A program made the translations under genes and the position numbers. From a virus: a stretch of 42,129 nt of DNA. The stretch is taken from IMG/VR virus record IMGVR_UViG_3300021379_000906, positions 1 through 42,129 of that record; one strand, given 5' to 3'. This document shows positions 29,749 through 39,500 of this stretch, in pieces (the first letter of the stretch is position 1; each line of letters begins with the position of its first letter). The notes under the pieces were generated by a model. The model ran no database searches and was not told where the DNA came from. It saw only the letters and a list, made by a program, of their open reading frames with translations.

Positions 29749-30156
29749 ATGTCTACTCAAAAATTAAAAGTTTCACGTTTATATTCGGACTTAGATTTAG
29801 ATTTAAGTACACCACATCCTGTAACGGGCGATCTGCCTAAAAAAACAGACGTTAATGCTGTTAAACAGGCTATACAAATTTTAATGATGACTAATTTTTA
29901 TGAAAGACGTTTTTCCCCTAGAAAAGGTGGAAATGTAGTTGGTTTACTTTTTGAACCAATGTCCAACTTAGCTGCATCAACAATAGCTACACAAATAGAA
30001 TTGATGTTAGAAAATTATGAACCAAGAGCCAAAGTGCAATCAGTAGAAGTAATACCTGATTTCAGTAGAAATAGTTATACTGTAACTCTCAGATTTTTTG
30101 TAGTGGGAATAAACAAACCGCAAATTTTATCAGCGAACTTAGAAAGATTAAGGTAA
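29749..30156 (+). CDS. gp25: Baseplate wedge protein gp25
   Basis: 135 residues (T4: 132). LYSDLDLDLSTPHPVTGDL, DVNAVKQAIQILMMTNFYERRFSP-type sequence, VVGLLFEPMSN and IELMLENYEPRA follow the gp25 family order, including the EPR motif near residue 92 that polymerises with the sheath. gp25 starts sheath assembly from the baseplate. It lies directly before gp6, its wedge partner. Confidence 0.95.
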   Translation: MSTQKLKVSRLYSDLDLDLSTPHPVTGDLPKKTDVNAVKQAIQILMMTNFYERRFSPRKGGNVVGLLFEPMSNLAASTIATQIELMLENYEPRAKVQSVEVIPDFSRNSYTVTLRFFVVGINKPQILSANLERLR

Positions 30157-30160
30157 AAAA

Positions 30161-32065
30161 ATGGCACAGTTAAATGTTACAGACTTAGATTTTGATACAA
30201 TAAAAGAAAATCTAAAAACTTTTTTAGATTCTCAAACTGAATTTGATTCATATGATTTTGAAGGTTCAGTGATGTCTGTATTACTGGATACCTTAGCGTA
30301 CAACACACATTACAATGCTGTGCTTGCACATATGTTGGCAAATGAGTCATTTTTAGATACTGCTATAAAAAGAACTTCTGTGGTATCACTTGCAAAAGCT
30401 CTTGGATATACTCCTCGCTCTGCAAGGTCATCTTTAGCACAATTAGATTTGTCTGTGGTCCCTGATTCTAGTTATACTCAAACCACATATACTCTCTCCA
30501 GAGATACCTATTTTAATACTACACAAAATGGAACCACATATACTTTTTATCCTCAATCAGATGTAACTGCATCTTTAACTAATGTAGATGGGGTGTCTAC
30601 ATTTGTTTTTAGCAATTTACCTATAAGAGAAGGTTCTAGAATTTCAAACAATTTTGTTGTGGATGCTAATTCTCTTTCAGGTCCTTTTGTTATACCTAAC
30701 TTGAATGTAGACACAACAACATTACGTGTTAGAGTAACAACATCTATATCTGATTCCACAGTGGAAACATTTACATTACATACTACACTTCTCGATCTCA
30801 CTAGTACGTCTAAAGTTTACTTTTTAGAAGAAAATCTAGATGGATTTTATGTTTTAAGGTTTGGAGACGGGGTGTTAGGCAAACAACTAACTTCCGGTAA
30901 TATTATAACCATAGATTATCTAGTAACCGCAAATGATGCTCCTAATGGTGCAAACACTTTCACTTGCGCTAACACATTGACAGGTAGCGGTGAAACAAAA
31001 ACAATAACAAATATAGTTAAAGCATCGGGTGGAGCAGAAAAAGAATCTATTGACAGTATACGTAGAACTGCTCCTAGATACAATGCTACAAAGGAAAGAG
31101 CAGTAAATGCCTCTGACTATAAAAGTTTGATTTTAGCCAGTAATGCTTCTATACAATCTGTTGCAGTTTGGGGAGGAGAAGAAAATGATCCTCCAATATA
31201 CGGAAAAGTTTTTATTTCATTAGACCCAGTTCCTGGACAAATAATTACAGATGCAATAAAGGACAATATAAAAACTAATATTATTATACCAAAATGTCCT
31301 GTTTCAATTTTGCCAGAATTCGTAGATCCTGAATATATGTATGTGGGCTTGCGTGTAGGTGTAGTTTACAATCCAAACACTACCACCTTTACTTCTGGAC
31401 AAATTAGCAATACTGTTTCTACGGCAATAACTAATTTCTTCAATAACAATTTAAATCAGTTAAATAAAAATTTGTATTACTCTAAAATACATGATGCAGT
31501 AAAAGCATCATCTAAAGCTATTGTTTCTGTAAACATCACACCAACAATACAAAGAAGATTTCGTCCTTCATTAGGAACTGCTGCTAGTCAAACTATTAAC
31601 CTAAACAGTAGAATACAACCAAGAGAGTTGCATAGTACCTGGTTTGATACTACAATTTCAAGCGCAACATACAAAGTAAAATTACAAGACAGACCGAATT
31701 CAGGTGTCATTCCACCTAACTATAATGGAACCGGAGTTGTGTTTTTACAAGACGCTTTAGGAAAAACATTTGGTGACGTTGGAACTATAAACTATGATAC
31801 AGGCAAAATACAGTTAAATTCAATTTTGATAGATTCTTTATATGGAACTGATACTTTTTTGAAAGTATCTTCAAGACCACATGACGATTCTAAAGATATA
31901 TTGACTAGTATATTAACTAGTAACACTCCGAGTTCTGTATCGGCAGTTTATCCTAAACCATCAAAAAATACAATTTTGACCATAGACGATTCTGCACAAA
32001 ACGCAACAACTGGTTCAAGATTGGGAATAAACATAGTCGTAACCACTGATAGCGAAAATAATTAA
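30161..32065 (+). CDS. gp6: Baseplate wedge protein gp6
   Basis: 634 residues (T4: 660). [59 protein letters not shown] and [19 protein letters not shown] form the conserved gpJ-like N-terminal core, and [20 protein letters not shown] is the later core helix. The C-terminal part builds the dimer contacts of the wedge ring. It overlaps the next gene by one base (TAATG). Confidence 0.95.
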   Translation: MAQLNVTDLDFDTIKENLKTFLDSQTEFDSYDFEGSVMSVLLDTLAYNTHYNAVLAHMLANESFLDTAIKRTSVVSLAKALGYTPRSARSSLAQLDLSVVPDSSYTQTTYTLSRDTYFNTTQNGTTYTFYPQSDVTASLTNVDGVSTFVFSNLPIREGSRISNNFVVDANSLSGPFVIPNLNVDTTTLRVRVTTSISDSTVETFTLHTTLLDLTSTSKVYFLEENLDGFYVLRFGDGVLGKQLTSGNIITIDYLVTANDAPNGANTFTCANTLTGSGETKTITNIVKASGGAEKESIDSIRRTAPRYNATKERAVNASDYKSLILASNASIQSVAVWGGEENDPPIYGKVFISLDPVPGQIITDAIKDNIKTNIIIPKCPVSILPEFVDPEYMYVGLRVGVVYNPNTTTFTSGQISNTVSTAITNFFNNNLNQLNKNLYYSKIHDAVKASSKAIVSVNITPTIQRRFRPSLGTAASQTINLNSRIQPRELHSTWFDTTISSATYKVKLQDRPNSGVIPPNYNGTGVVFLQDALGKTFGDVGTINYDTGKIQLNSILIDSLYGTDTFLKVSSRPHDDSKDILTSILTSNTPSSVSAVYPKPSKNTILTIDDSAQNATTGSRLGINIVVTTDSENN

Positions 32066-34470
32066 TGGCGCACGAAACTCCAAGTTATTATAGGTACGTC
32101 TCTAGTATCACAATTAATAATGGCGGAACAGGATACGATTCTGCGAGTCCTCCTGCCATCACAATTAGTGGCGGCGGTGGCACTGGAGCTACAGCAACAG
32201 CTACAGTAGTTGGAGGTGCAATTACTGCCGTCACAGTTACTAATATAGGAAATGGATATACTTCAACTCCTAATGTTACTGTGGCAGGTTCGGGTGGGGC
32301 TGTATTAACAGCAGTTGTGTCTTTTGCAGGAGCTACTCCTAGCTCTGTTACTACAAACAGTAACCTTGGGATAAAATGGACGTTACCTGATTTTATAAGA
32401 ACTGACTATGCTGGAACTACATCATTTGTTACCTTTTTAGAAAAATATTATGCGAGTTTAGATCAAGCAGGCAGCCCTCTAAATATACTTCTTAATAAAA
32501 GATATTTTGATATTGATGATGCAGATTCGGATGAACTGGATAAATGGTCAAAAGAGTTAGCTCACAACTTTCCAAGAACCACCGAGTTTGATCGACTAAC
32601 ACTATACAAGTACCTGAAATCCATCTACGAATCTAAAGGATCAAAAAGATCTATAGAAGCATTTTTTAAAATTGTTTACAATGAAGATGTAGAAGTTTCT
32701 TTTCCTAGTCAATATGTTTTAAGAGCATCAGATGGAGAGTGGGTAGAAGAAAAATCAGTTAGAGCGTTTCCAGGATATAACGACTATGAAGTTTTAAACA
32801 TAAACGCAACCAACGTAGATGTTGTTTTTTATCAAACTGTTGGATCAATTACGTATGCTACTAGGATTCCAACGGCTGTTAGAAATGTAGCGAAAATATC
32901 TTATACCGCCCCTCAAACTTACGAGGTATTTTTAGATTTAGATAGATCAGTTACAGAAATAAAAGGTCCTGGGGCACAAGGATCTGCTACTATTATAGTA
33001 GACTCTTCTGGATCGGTTACCGGATTCAACATAACTAATGCCGGTTACCAGTATGATGCAGCTCCAACAGTGCAATTGTTTGATACTAATGCTTCTCCTG
33101 GTTCAGGTTTTGAAGGAAGAGTAGAAGTATCAAACGGAGCAATTACAGGTATTGTCATAACTAATGGCGGCTCAGGTTACAATGTTTCTGATACAACAGT
33201 GGTTTTTGACACTGAAGATGTTAGAACATTTATAGTAGATAAAAATGCATCTTTGGCTGCAGCTAATGTTAGAGCATACTTAACTAGAACACTATCTTCA
33301 GTCACTTCAAAAACTTATAGTGGTGTAAACGCAGGGTTTCAAATAGGTAATGTATATGTAATTAACGAGAGCGGTGACGATGGTTTAGGTTACGCTTTAG
33401 ATTACTTTGCAGAAGATTATGTATTTATTGGCGGTGGTAATAATGCAATTATTAGAGTTACTTCTATAGATTCTTCAAATGTACCAACGGCATGGGAAAT
33501 AATTAATCCTGGAGCAGGTTTTACTAAAGCAACAACAGACATTTCAATTCTTTCTTCTACGGGAGAAAGTTTAGATATAACACTAAACACAAACTATCTA
33601 TATCAACCAACTGGTAAATATAAGAATGATCGAGGTAAATTGTCAGATGTAAATAAACTTCAAGATAATATGAAGTGGCAAAGTTATTCTTATATTGTAA
33701 AATCTACACAACCAAAGACAACTTGGGAAACAGCCTTTAAAGAAGCAGCTCACATAGCGGGCATGGAAGTTTTTGGTGATTTGGTATTGACTGCTGAGTT
33801 GGACTATTCTACAACTATAGGCGTAGTTTCGGAAGGACTCAGAATTAACTACTTTGAAGTAGAAACAGTTAGTACCAGTGATAGTTCTATAGTTTTTGAT
33901 GTTACTAAAGTATTAACAGATTCAGGATCAGCTTCGGATTCTCCTGTATTTCTTGTTAGTAAGGTATTAGCAGACACTAGTACCGCAACTGATTCAGCTC
34001 CTGTATTTGATATAGGAAAAGTTTTAGCAGATACAGGAACCACATCAGAACAACAAGTCTTTGACGTTAGTAAAGTATTAGCGGACACAGGAACATTAAC
34101 CGACTCACCTGCGATACAATATGATAAACCGGTTACTGACTCAGCATCAGTCACAGATCCTATTGTAATTGCAATGGGTAATGTTTTTGCAGATTCTACA
34201 TCTAGTGTGGATGATGCAACTATAGAGTTTGGAATATCTATAGTAAAAACAGAAAGTTTATCAGCAACACAAACAGTTGTTATAAATACAGATAAGCCTG
34301 TTTCAGACACAGCAAGTGCTACTGAAGCAGACGCAAAAGATTTTTCAACATCTAGGTCTGACAGTGCGACCACTTCAGACAGCGGTACTATTACAGCACC
34401 GCAAGATTATGTAGACGTAACTTATTTTGCAGAAGATTACGTCACGGGTAATACATTAGGCACATTCTAA
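32065..34470 (+). CDS. Baseplate wedge/structural protein in the gp7 position
   Basis: 801 residues between gp6 and gp8, where T4 has gp7 (1032 residues). Residues about 1-95 are a GxGY beta-repeat module ([37 protein letters not shown]). About 104-235 is a helical domain ([60 protein letters not shown]) common in large marine-phage virion proteins. Further GxGY units follow ([20 protein letters not shown]). Residues about 600-780 are roughly eight repeats of a 20-residue VLADTGTxSDSP-type unit. The motif YFAEDYV appears twice (near 450 and at the very end). Function as gp7 is by position. Confidence 0.65.
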   Translation: MAHETPSYYRYVSSITINNGGTGYDSASPPAITISGGGGTGATATATVVGGAITAVTVTNIGNGYTSTPNVTVAGSGGAVLTAVVSFAGATPSSVTTNSNLGIKWTLPDFIRTDYAGTTSFVTFLEKYYASLDQAGSPLNILLNKRYFDIDDADSDELDKWSKELAHNFPRTTEFDRLTLYKYLKSIYESKGSKRSIEAFFKIVYNEDVEVSFPSQYVLRASDGEWVEEKSVRAFPGYNDYEVLNINATNVDVVFYQTVGSITYATRIPTAVRNVAKISYTAPQTYEVFLDLDRSVTEIKGPGAQGSATIIVDSSGSVTGFNITNAGYQYDAAPTVQLFDTNASPGSGFEGRVEVSNGAITGIVITNGGSGYNVSDTTVVFDTEDVRTFIVDKNASLAAANVRAYLTRTLSSVTSKTYSGVNAGFQIGNVYVINESGDDGLGYALDYFAEDYVFIGGGNNAIIRVTSIDSSNVPTAWEIINPGAGFTKATTDISILSSTGESLDITLNTNYLYQPTGKYKNDRGKLSDVNKLQDNMKWQSYSYIVKSTQPKTTWETAFKEAAHIAGMEVFGDLVLTAELDYSTTIGVVSEGLRINYFEVETVSTSDSSIVFDVTKVLTDSGSASDSPVFLVSKVLADTSTATDSAPVFDIGKVLADTGTTSEQQVFDVSKVLADTGTLTDSPAIQYDKPVTDSASVTDPIVIAMGNVFADSTSSVDDATIEFGISIVKTESLSATQTVVINTDKPVSDTASATEADAKDFSTSRSDSATTSDSGTITAPQDYVDVTYFAEDYVTGNTLGTF
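34281..34288 (+). promoter_or_regulatory. Possible internal late box for the gene at 34486
   Basis: An exact TATAAATA within the repeat tail of the gp7-position gene, about 200 bp before ATG 34486. Coding AT-rich DNA gives such words by chance, so this is weak. Confidence 0.25.
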
Positions 34471-34485
34471 TATTGGAGATTAACA

Positions 34486-34935
34486 ATGTTTAATACAGAA
34501 ACAATGAAAGCGACAGGTAAAGTAAATGTCGTACTTAAAGATGAAAACGGAAACATTAAGGAAGACTTCACTGTGGACAACTTGGTTGTTGACTCGGGTC
34601 TTGACTATATTGCTTCACGTATGAAAGACGCAACTGCCACTGCTATGTCACATATGGAAGTAGGTACTGATAATACTGCTGCGGCCGCAGGAGATACTAC
34701 TCTTGGTTCAGCAGTAGGTTCATCACGTACAGCCCTTACTTCTACCACTGTTACTGACAACGCTGTTGCGTATGTTTGTACTTTTGGTGCTGGTACTGGC
34801 ACTGGCGCACTTACAGAAGCAGGCATTTTTAACGCATCATCTGCCGGCGATATGCTTTGTCGTACTGTTTTTTCGGTAATCAACAAAGGCGCTGCAGATA
34901 GCATGACTATCACTTGGACTATTACTATTTCATAA
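34486..34935 (+). CDS. Small virion structural protein (fibre/decoration-like)
   Basis: 149 residues, ribosome site TGGAG before the ATG. MKATGKVNVVLKDENGNIKE at the start, then MSHMEVGTDNTAAAAGDTTL, a GTGTGALTEAGIFNASSAGD segment and SVINKGAADSMTITWTITIS at the end match a family of small structural proteins found in many marine and other tailed phages, of unproved position in the particle. Predominantly beta. The base composition is less AT-rich than its neighbours (it even contains GCGGCCGC), which may reflect high expression or separate origin. Confidence 0.75.
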   Translation: MFNTETMKATGKVNVVLKDENGNIKEDFTVDNLVVDSGLDYIASRMKDATATAMSHMEVGTDNTAAAAGDTTLGSAVGSSRTALTSTTVTDNAVAYVCTFGAGTGTGALTEAGIFNASSAGDMLCRTVFSVINKGAADSMTITWTITIS

Positions 34936-34947
34936 TAGGATAATTTA

Positions 34948-36552
34948 GTGTCATTATTACTAACAAAAATAGGTAGAGTAGATTTAGCTCGTTCTTTGCT
35001 TAGAGATGTAAAGAATGATAACGACTATTTTTATTTTACTTTGGGTAGAACAGAGGCTTGGGCTGACGAAACAACACCCGACACTGCTGTAGATTCTGAA
35101 AGTTTTGTAAAAGACTTTAGAAGAAGAATCATGTTTGCACAGAGAGTTGGAGATAGTGATGTTTGTCATTTGGCTCGTAGAATAAACTGGGTTTCAGGAA
35201 CTGTTTATGATCCTTACGATGATACTTACAGTTCCTCTAATCCAGCTTACTCAGAAGCTACTAATTTACCCGATGCAAATTTTTATGTCATCACTGACGA
35301 ATTCAAAGTCTATAAATGTTTAGATAATAATAGCAATGGACAAAGCACTATAAAACCAACATCCACTAGTACATCAACTGAAACTTTGGCTGATGGATAT
35401 AAATGGAAGTTTTTACTTCAGGTAACATCAGCCGATCAAACTAAATTTTTAGATACTAATTACATTCCTGTCAGAAAACTTACAGGTAATCCTACTTTTG
35501 ATGTTAACGGTGAAATAGATAGTGTTACCGTAACGGCTGGTGGTAGTGGATACACTACCGCAAACGTAACTATTAATGGTGATGGAACAGGAGCTGCAGC
35601 AACAGCAACTATTACTGCGGGTGCCATATCTGCTATTACAGTAACGTCTGCAGGATCTGGATATTCATTTGCTTTTATTACAATTTCAGGTGATGGTAGT
35701 AGTGCGACTGCTGATGCAAATTTGGGAGATGCAGACTCCCTTCCTGCTTTACAATCCGCAGTTGAAGCAGCAGCACTTTCTATTGGCGGCGCTGTAGATA
35801 GAATTGTAATTACTAATGCGGGACAAGATTATACTTCAGGCGATGTACAAGTAACTATTACTGGGGACGGAAGTGGTGCTGAAGCAACTGCTACGGTTTC
35901 AACGTCAACTGGAGCAATAACAGGAATCAATGTAACAGCAAGTGGTACTGGATATACTTTTGCTAATATCACTTTTACTCAAACATTAGGTGTTGGTACA
36001 AGTGCTACAGCAAGAGCAGTAATAGCTCCTATTGATGGACATGGATCAAATCCGGTGAAAGAATTGTTTGCTTCTACAGTTGCCTTAGCAGTGTCATTGT
36101 CAGACGATGACAATACAGATTTAATTCTGAACAATGATTTTAGGCAAATAGGACTAGTGAGAAATTTTCTACAGTATGGTTATTCTAGTTCCAGTGATTT
36201 GTTTACTTCTACAACAGGAACTGCTACTTTTATAATTGACGTAAATGACAATTCTGATTATGCAATAGATGATGTTATAACAACAAATGGTGGAGGTGAG
36301 TTTAGAGTATCACAATTGACAGATGATGGTAGCGGAACATATCAAATTCATTTGATACCTATTATACCCACTATAAGTAATTCTAGCATACTTACAAATA
36401 CTACTCAGGGATTGTCTTCCCTTAGTATAAATAGTGTGACAAATCCAGAAATAGCTATAAAAACAGGTGATGTTGTTTATGTAGAAAATCGTGCTAGTGT
36501 AACTAGGCAAGCGAATCAAGTAGAAACAATAAAGGCTTTGATAACATTTTAG
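34948..36552 (+). CDS. gp8: Baseplate wedge protein gp8 with inserted beta-repeat module
   Basis: 534 residues (T4: 334), GTG start 34948 with AGGA 7 nt upstream. [36 protein letters not shown] and [11 protein letters not shown] match the first half of T4 gp8. DFRQIGLV and the end [20 protein letters not shown] with ITF match its C-terminal half. Residues about 184-357 are an insertion of four or more GxGY units ([63 protein letters not shown]). gp8 dimers link wedge and short fibres in T4. Confidence 0.88.
   Translation: MSLLLTKIGRVDLARSLLRDVKNDNDYFYFTLGRTEAWADETTPDTAVDSESFVKDFRRRIMFAQRVGDSDVCHLARRINWVSGTVYDPYDDTYSSSNPAYSEATNLPDANFYVITDEFKVYKCLDNNSNGQSTIKPTSTSTSTETLADGYKWKFLLQVTSADQTKFLDTNYIPVRKLTGNPTFDVNGEIDSVTVTAGGSGYTTANVTINGDGTGAAATATITAGAISAITVTSAGSGYSFAFITISGDGSSATADANLGDADSLPALQSAVEAAALSIGGAVDRIVITNAGQDYTSGDVQVTITGDGSGAEATATVSTSTGAITGINVTASGTGYTFANITFTQTLGVGTSATARAVIAPIDGHGSNPVKELFASTVALAVSLSDDDNTDLILNNDFRQIGLVRNFLQYGYSSSSDLFTSTTGTATFIIDVNDNSDYAIDDVITTNGGGEFRVSQLTDDGSGTYQIHLIPIIPTISNSSILTNTTQGLSSLSINSVTNPEIAIKTGDVVYVENRASVTRQANQVETIKALITF
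36426..36433 (+). promoter_or_regulatory. Possible internal late box for the DUF4815 gene
   Basis: An exact TATAAATA in the 3' end of gp8, about 130 bp before ATG 36563. Plausible by position, weak because it lies in AT-rich coding DNA. Confidence 0.3.
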
Positions 36553-36562
36553 GAAAAAGTAA

Positions 36563-39500
36563 ATGGCTCTCAATTTAAATACTTCTCCATATTTTGATGA
36601 TTTTGATGGGGACAAAAACTACAATAGAATTTTGTTCAAACCAGGGGTTGCTGTCCAGGCAAGAGAACTTACGCAGCTACAAACAGCCCTATCGGATCAA
36701 TTATCGCAACTAGGCAGTTTTACATTAAAAGACGGAGCTGTTGTTAGCGGATGTGAAGAAAGAATATCCAAAGTAAAATATATCAAAGTTTTGGACACCG
36801 ATTCAAGTGGAGACACAATTGACAACGCTGCGTTAGATAGATTTGTTGGAGCTACTTTAACTGGAGGAACTACAGGTATTACTGCTCAAGTAATTGGAGT
36901 TAAAACCGGTTTAATCTCAGATGCACCCAATTTAAAAACGCTCTATATTATTTACACTAAAAGAAATTCTGGAACTGCACAAATATTCGGACAAGCTGAA
37001 ACTCTGACAGTTAGCTCTCCTAATAAAAATATCAGAGGAAAAACTTTTGTAACACACACTTCAGGATCTGATGCTACAAATCCTCCTGGTTCTAGAAATA
37101 GATATGAAGGAACAGCTCCTAAAATAGAATTGTCTCCGGGTATCATATATGTAAAAGGAACTTTTATTAGAACAAACTCTTTAGCTGCTTATATTGATCC
37201 GTACACTTTTAACACTACAAAAACATTAGGATTTTATGTCACTGAAGAAGTAAAAACATCTGCAGATGATTCATCTCTTTTAGATCCAGCATCTGGTTCA
37301 TTTAACTATAATGCACCGGGAGCAGATAGACTTAAATTAGTAGCTTCACTTAGATCCTACGATCAACTTACAACCTTGCCAGAAAACTTTTTTCAATATG
37401 CAATATTTGAAAATAGAAAAATTGTAAGATCAAGAATTAGAGAAAATCCTTTAAGGGAACTCGGTGATCTAATTGCAAAACGTGCTTATGATGCAAATGG
37501 AAGTTATAATATTGCAGGTATGCACGTTACTGCTATTGAAGATCTAAACGACGGTGTAAATAACGGTCATAGGGGAGCTACTGAAGGCGGAGTTTCTACT
37601 AAGATTAATTTTGTTGTTAGCCCAGGTAGAGCAAACCATATGGGTTATCCTATTGAAATAAAAGCTAACACTTTAATAAGAACAGATAAACCGACTGCAA
37701 CCACAACGGTAGAAGATGTAACACAATCTACAGCATATGGTAACTATATTGTATTAGATGAATTGTGTGGTGCGTGGGACATTGATGGTGGTGATGGTTC
37801 TTCTGGTGATGGTATTGTAGATCTTTACGGAACAGCACAAAATGCTGTAACTGGAGGTACGTACTCAGCAACTTCAGTATCAGGAACACTAATTGGTAGA
37901 GCTAAATTTAGACATTTAGTGTATAAAACAGGCACACAAGGTGCTGCTGCCTGTCAGTACAAATTGTATCTTTATGATATTAAAATGCAAGCAGGCGTTT
38001 TTGCTGACGTTAGAAGCATTGTATATGAAAATGACAATGCTAAAGGTATTGCTGATGCAGTATTAGAAAGCAGTGTTGCTGTACTGAAAGAACCAAATAA
38101 CAATAAATTAGTTTGGACTTTGCCTTACGCACACCTTAAAACATTTGCTCCGAGCGCAACATACGATTATACCTTTATATACCAAAAAGAATTTGACACT
38201 ACAGCTTCTGCTGCAGGTGTTATTACACTGGACTCAAGTTTACTACAAACAGGTCAAACATTTACTTTTGGTAATGGTACATTGACTGATGCACAAATAA
38301 CTGCGAATATAAACGCAGTCGCTACTGATACTTTTACTGCGGCTAGTACATATACAGACGGTGAACACATTGATTTAACTGACAGTAATGTGACCGTAAC
38401 ACAGAACAGTACAACTTCCCTAACAATTGATTTGGGTGGTTCTATTGCAGCTTCTTCTAGAGGCGTTAGAGTATATGTCAATGTACAGTATGCTGATGTT
38501 ACACCTATTGCAAAAACACTAGAAGAAAACAAGTTTGTTAAAATAGATGCAGTAACAAACACAGAAGGCACAGCTAGTGGTAGATATTGTCTAGGTGTTT
38601 CTGACGTTTTTCGTATTGTTTCAATCACAGCAACTAGTAACTCAGATTATACTACAAATGCAAAAAATGTAACTGGAGATTTTGTTCTCGACAAAGGGCA
38701 ACGTGATAATTTTTATGGGTTAGCACACATAAAGAAAAAGGCAAGCAGTACACTAGATTTAACTACAGATAGATATTTAGCCGTCAAGGTTGATTTTTTC
38801 TCACGCTCTGTAAACGGTCCAACTTTTGCAGTTAAAGATTCATATCCTGTCGATGACACAGGCGCAACAGGAATAAAAACTGAAGAAATACCGTTGTATA
38901 CTTCATCTAGAAATGCAGTATATGATCTTAGAAATGCTGTAGACTTTAGACCTTACATGACTAACACTGCTACTACTACAGGAACATTGGGTAGTGCAAG
39001 TGAAAATCCAAGTAATACAGAAACTATAGACAGACCTTCAAATGGACTAACTAACCCATCTCCAGTAAATAATCTGACTACGGATTTAGAATACTATTTA
39101 GCACAAGGATATAAAGTATATGTTGCTGAAGATGGCAGACTGCGTGTTGAACTAGACAAGCCGAAAGACATTCCTAAACTTCCGGTATCACCTAAAAATT
39201 CACTTGTTCTTGCAAAAGGTGTTATGCCTCCTTATCCTTGCCTGTCTCCTTCGGCAGGTAGATATTACAATAGAAGAGATTTGACTGTTGAGATTGAGCA
39301 AGTTAGAACAAGACGTTATACTATGCGTGACATAGGTGGTTTAGAAAAGAGAATACAAAACTTAGAATACTACACGGCTCTAAGTAATTTAGAAAATCAA
39401 ACAAAAAATCAAGCAATATACGATAACTCAGGTGTAGACAGATTCAAAAATGGTTTGATGATTGATGCCTTTAAAGGTTTTGGTACAATTAATGTTCCTC

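Noticed and set aside
34281-34288. Strong late promoter call inside coding DNA (also 36426-36433)
   Set aside because: Kept only as low-confidence features, because TATAAATA is expected several times by chance in AT-rich coding sequence.
33849-34373. Minus-strand 174-codon frame
   Set aside because: Antisense shadow of the VLADTGT-type repeats; composition (Ser/Val/Thr) follows from the repeat.
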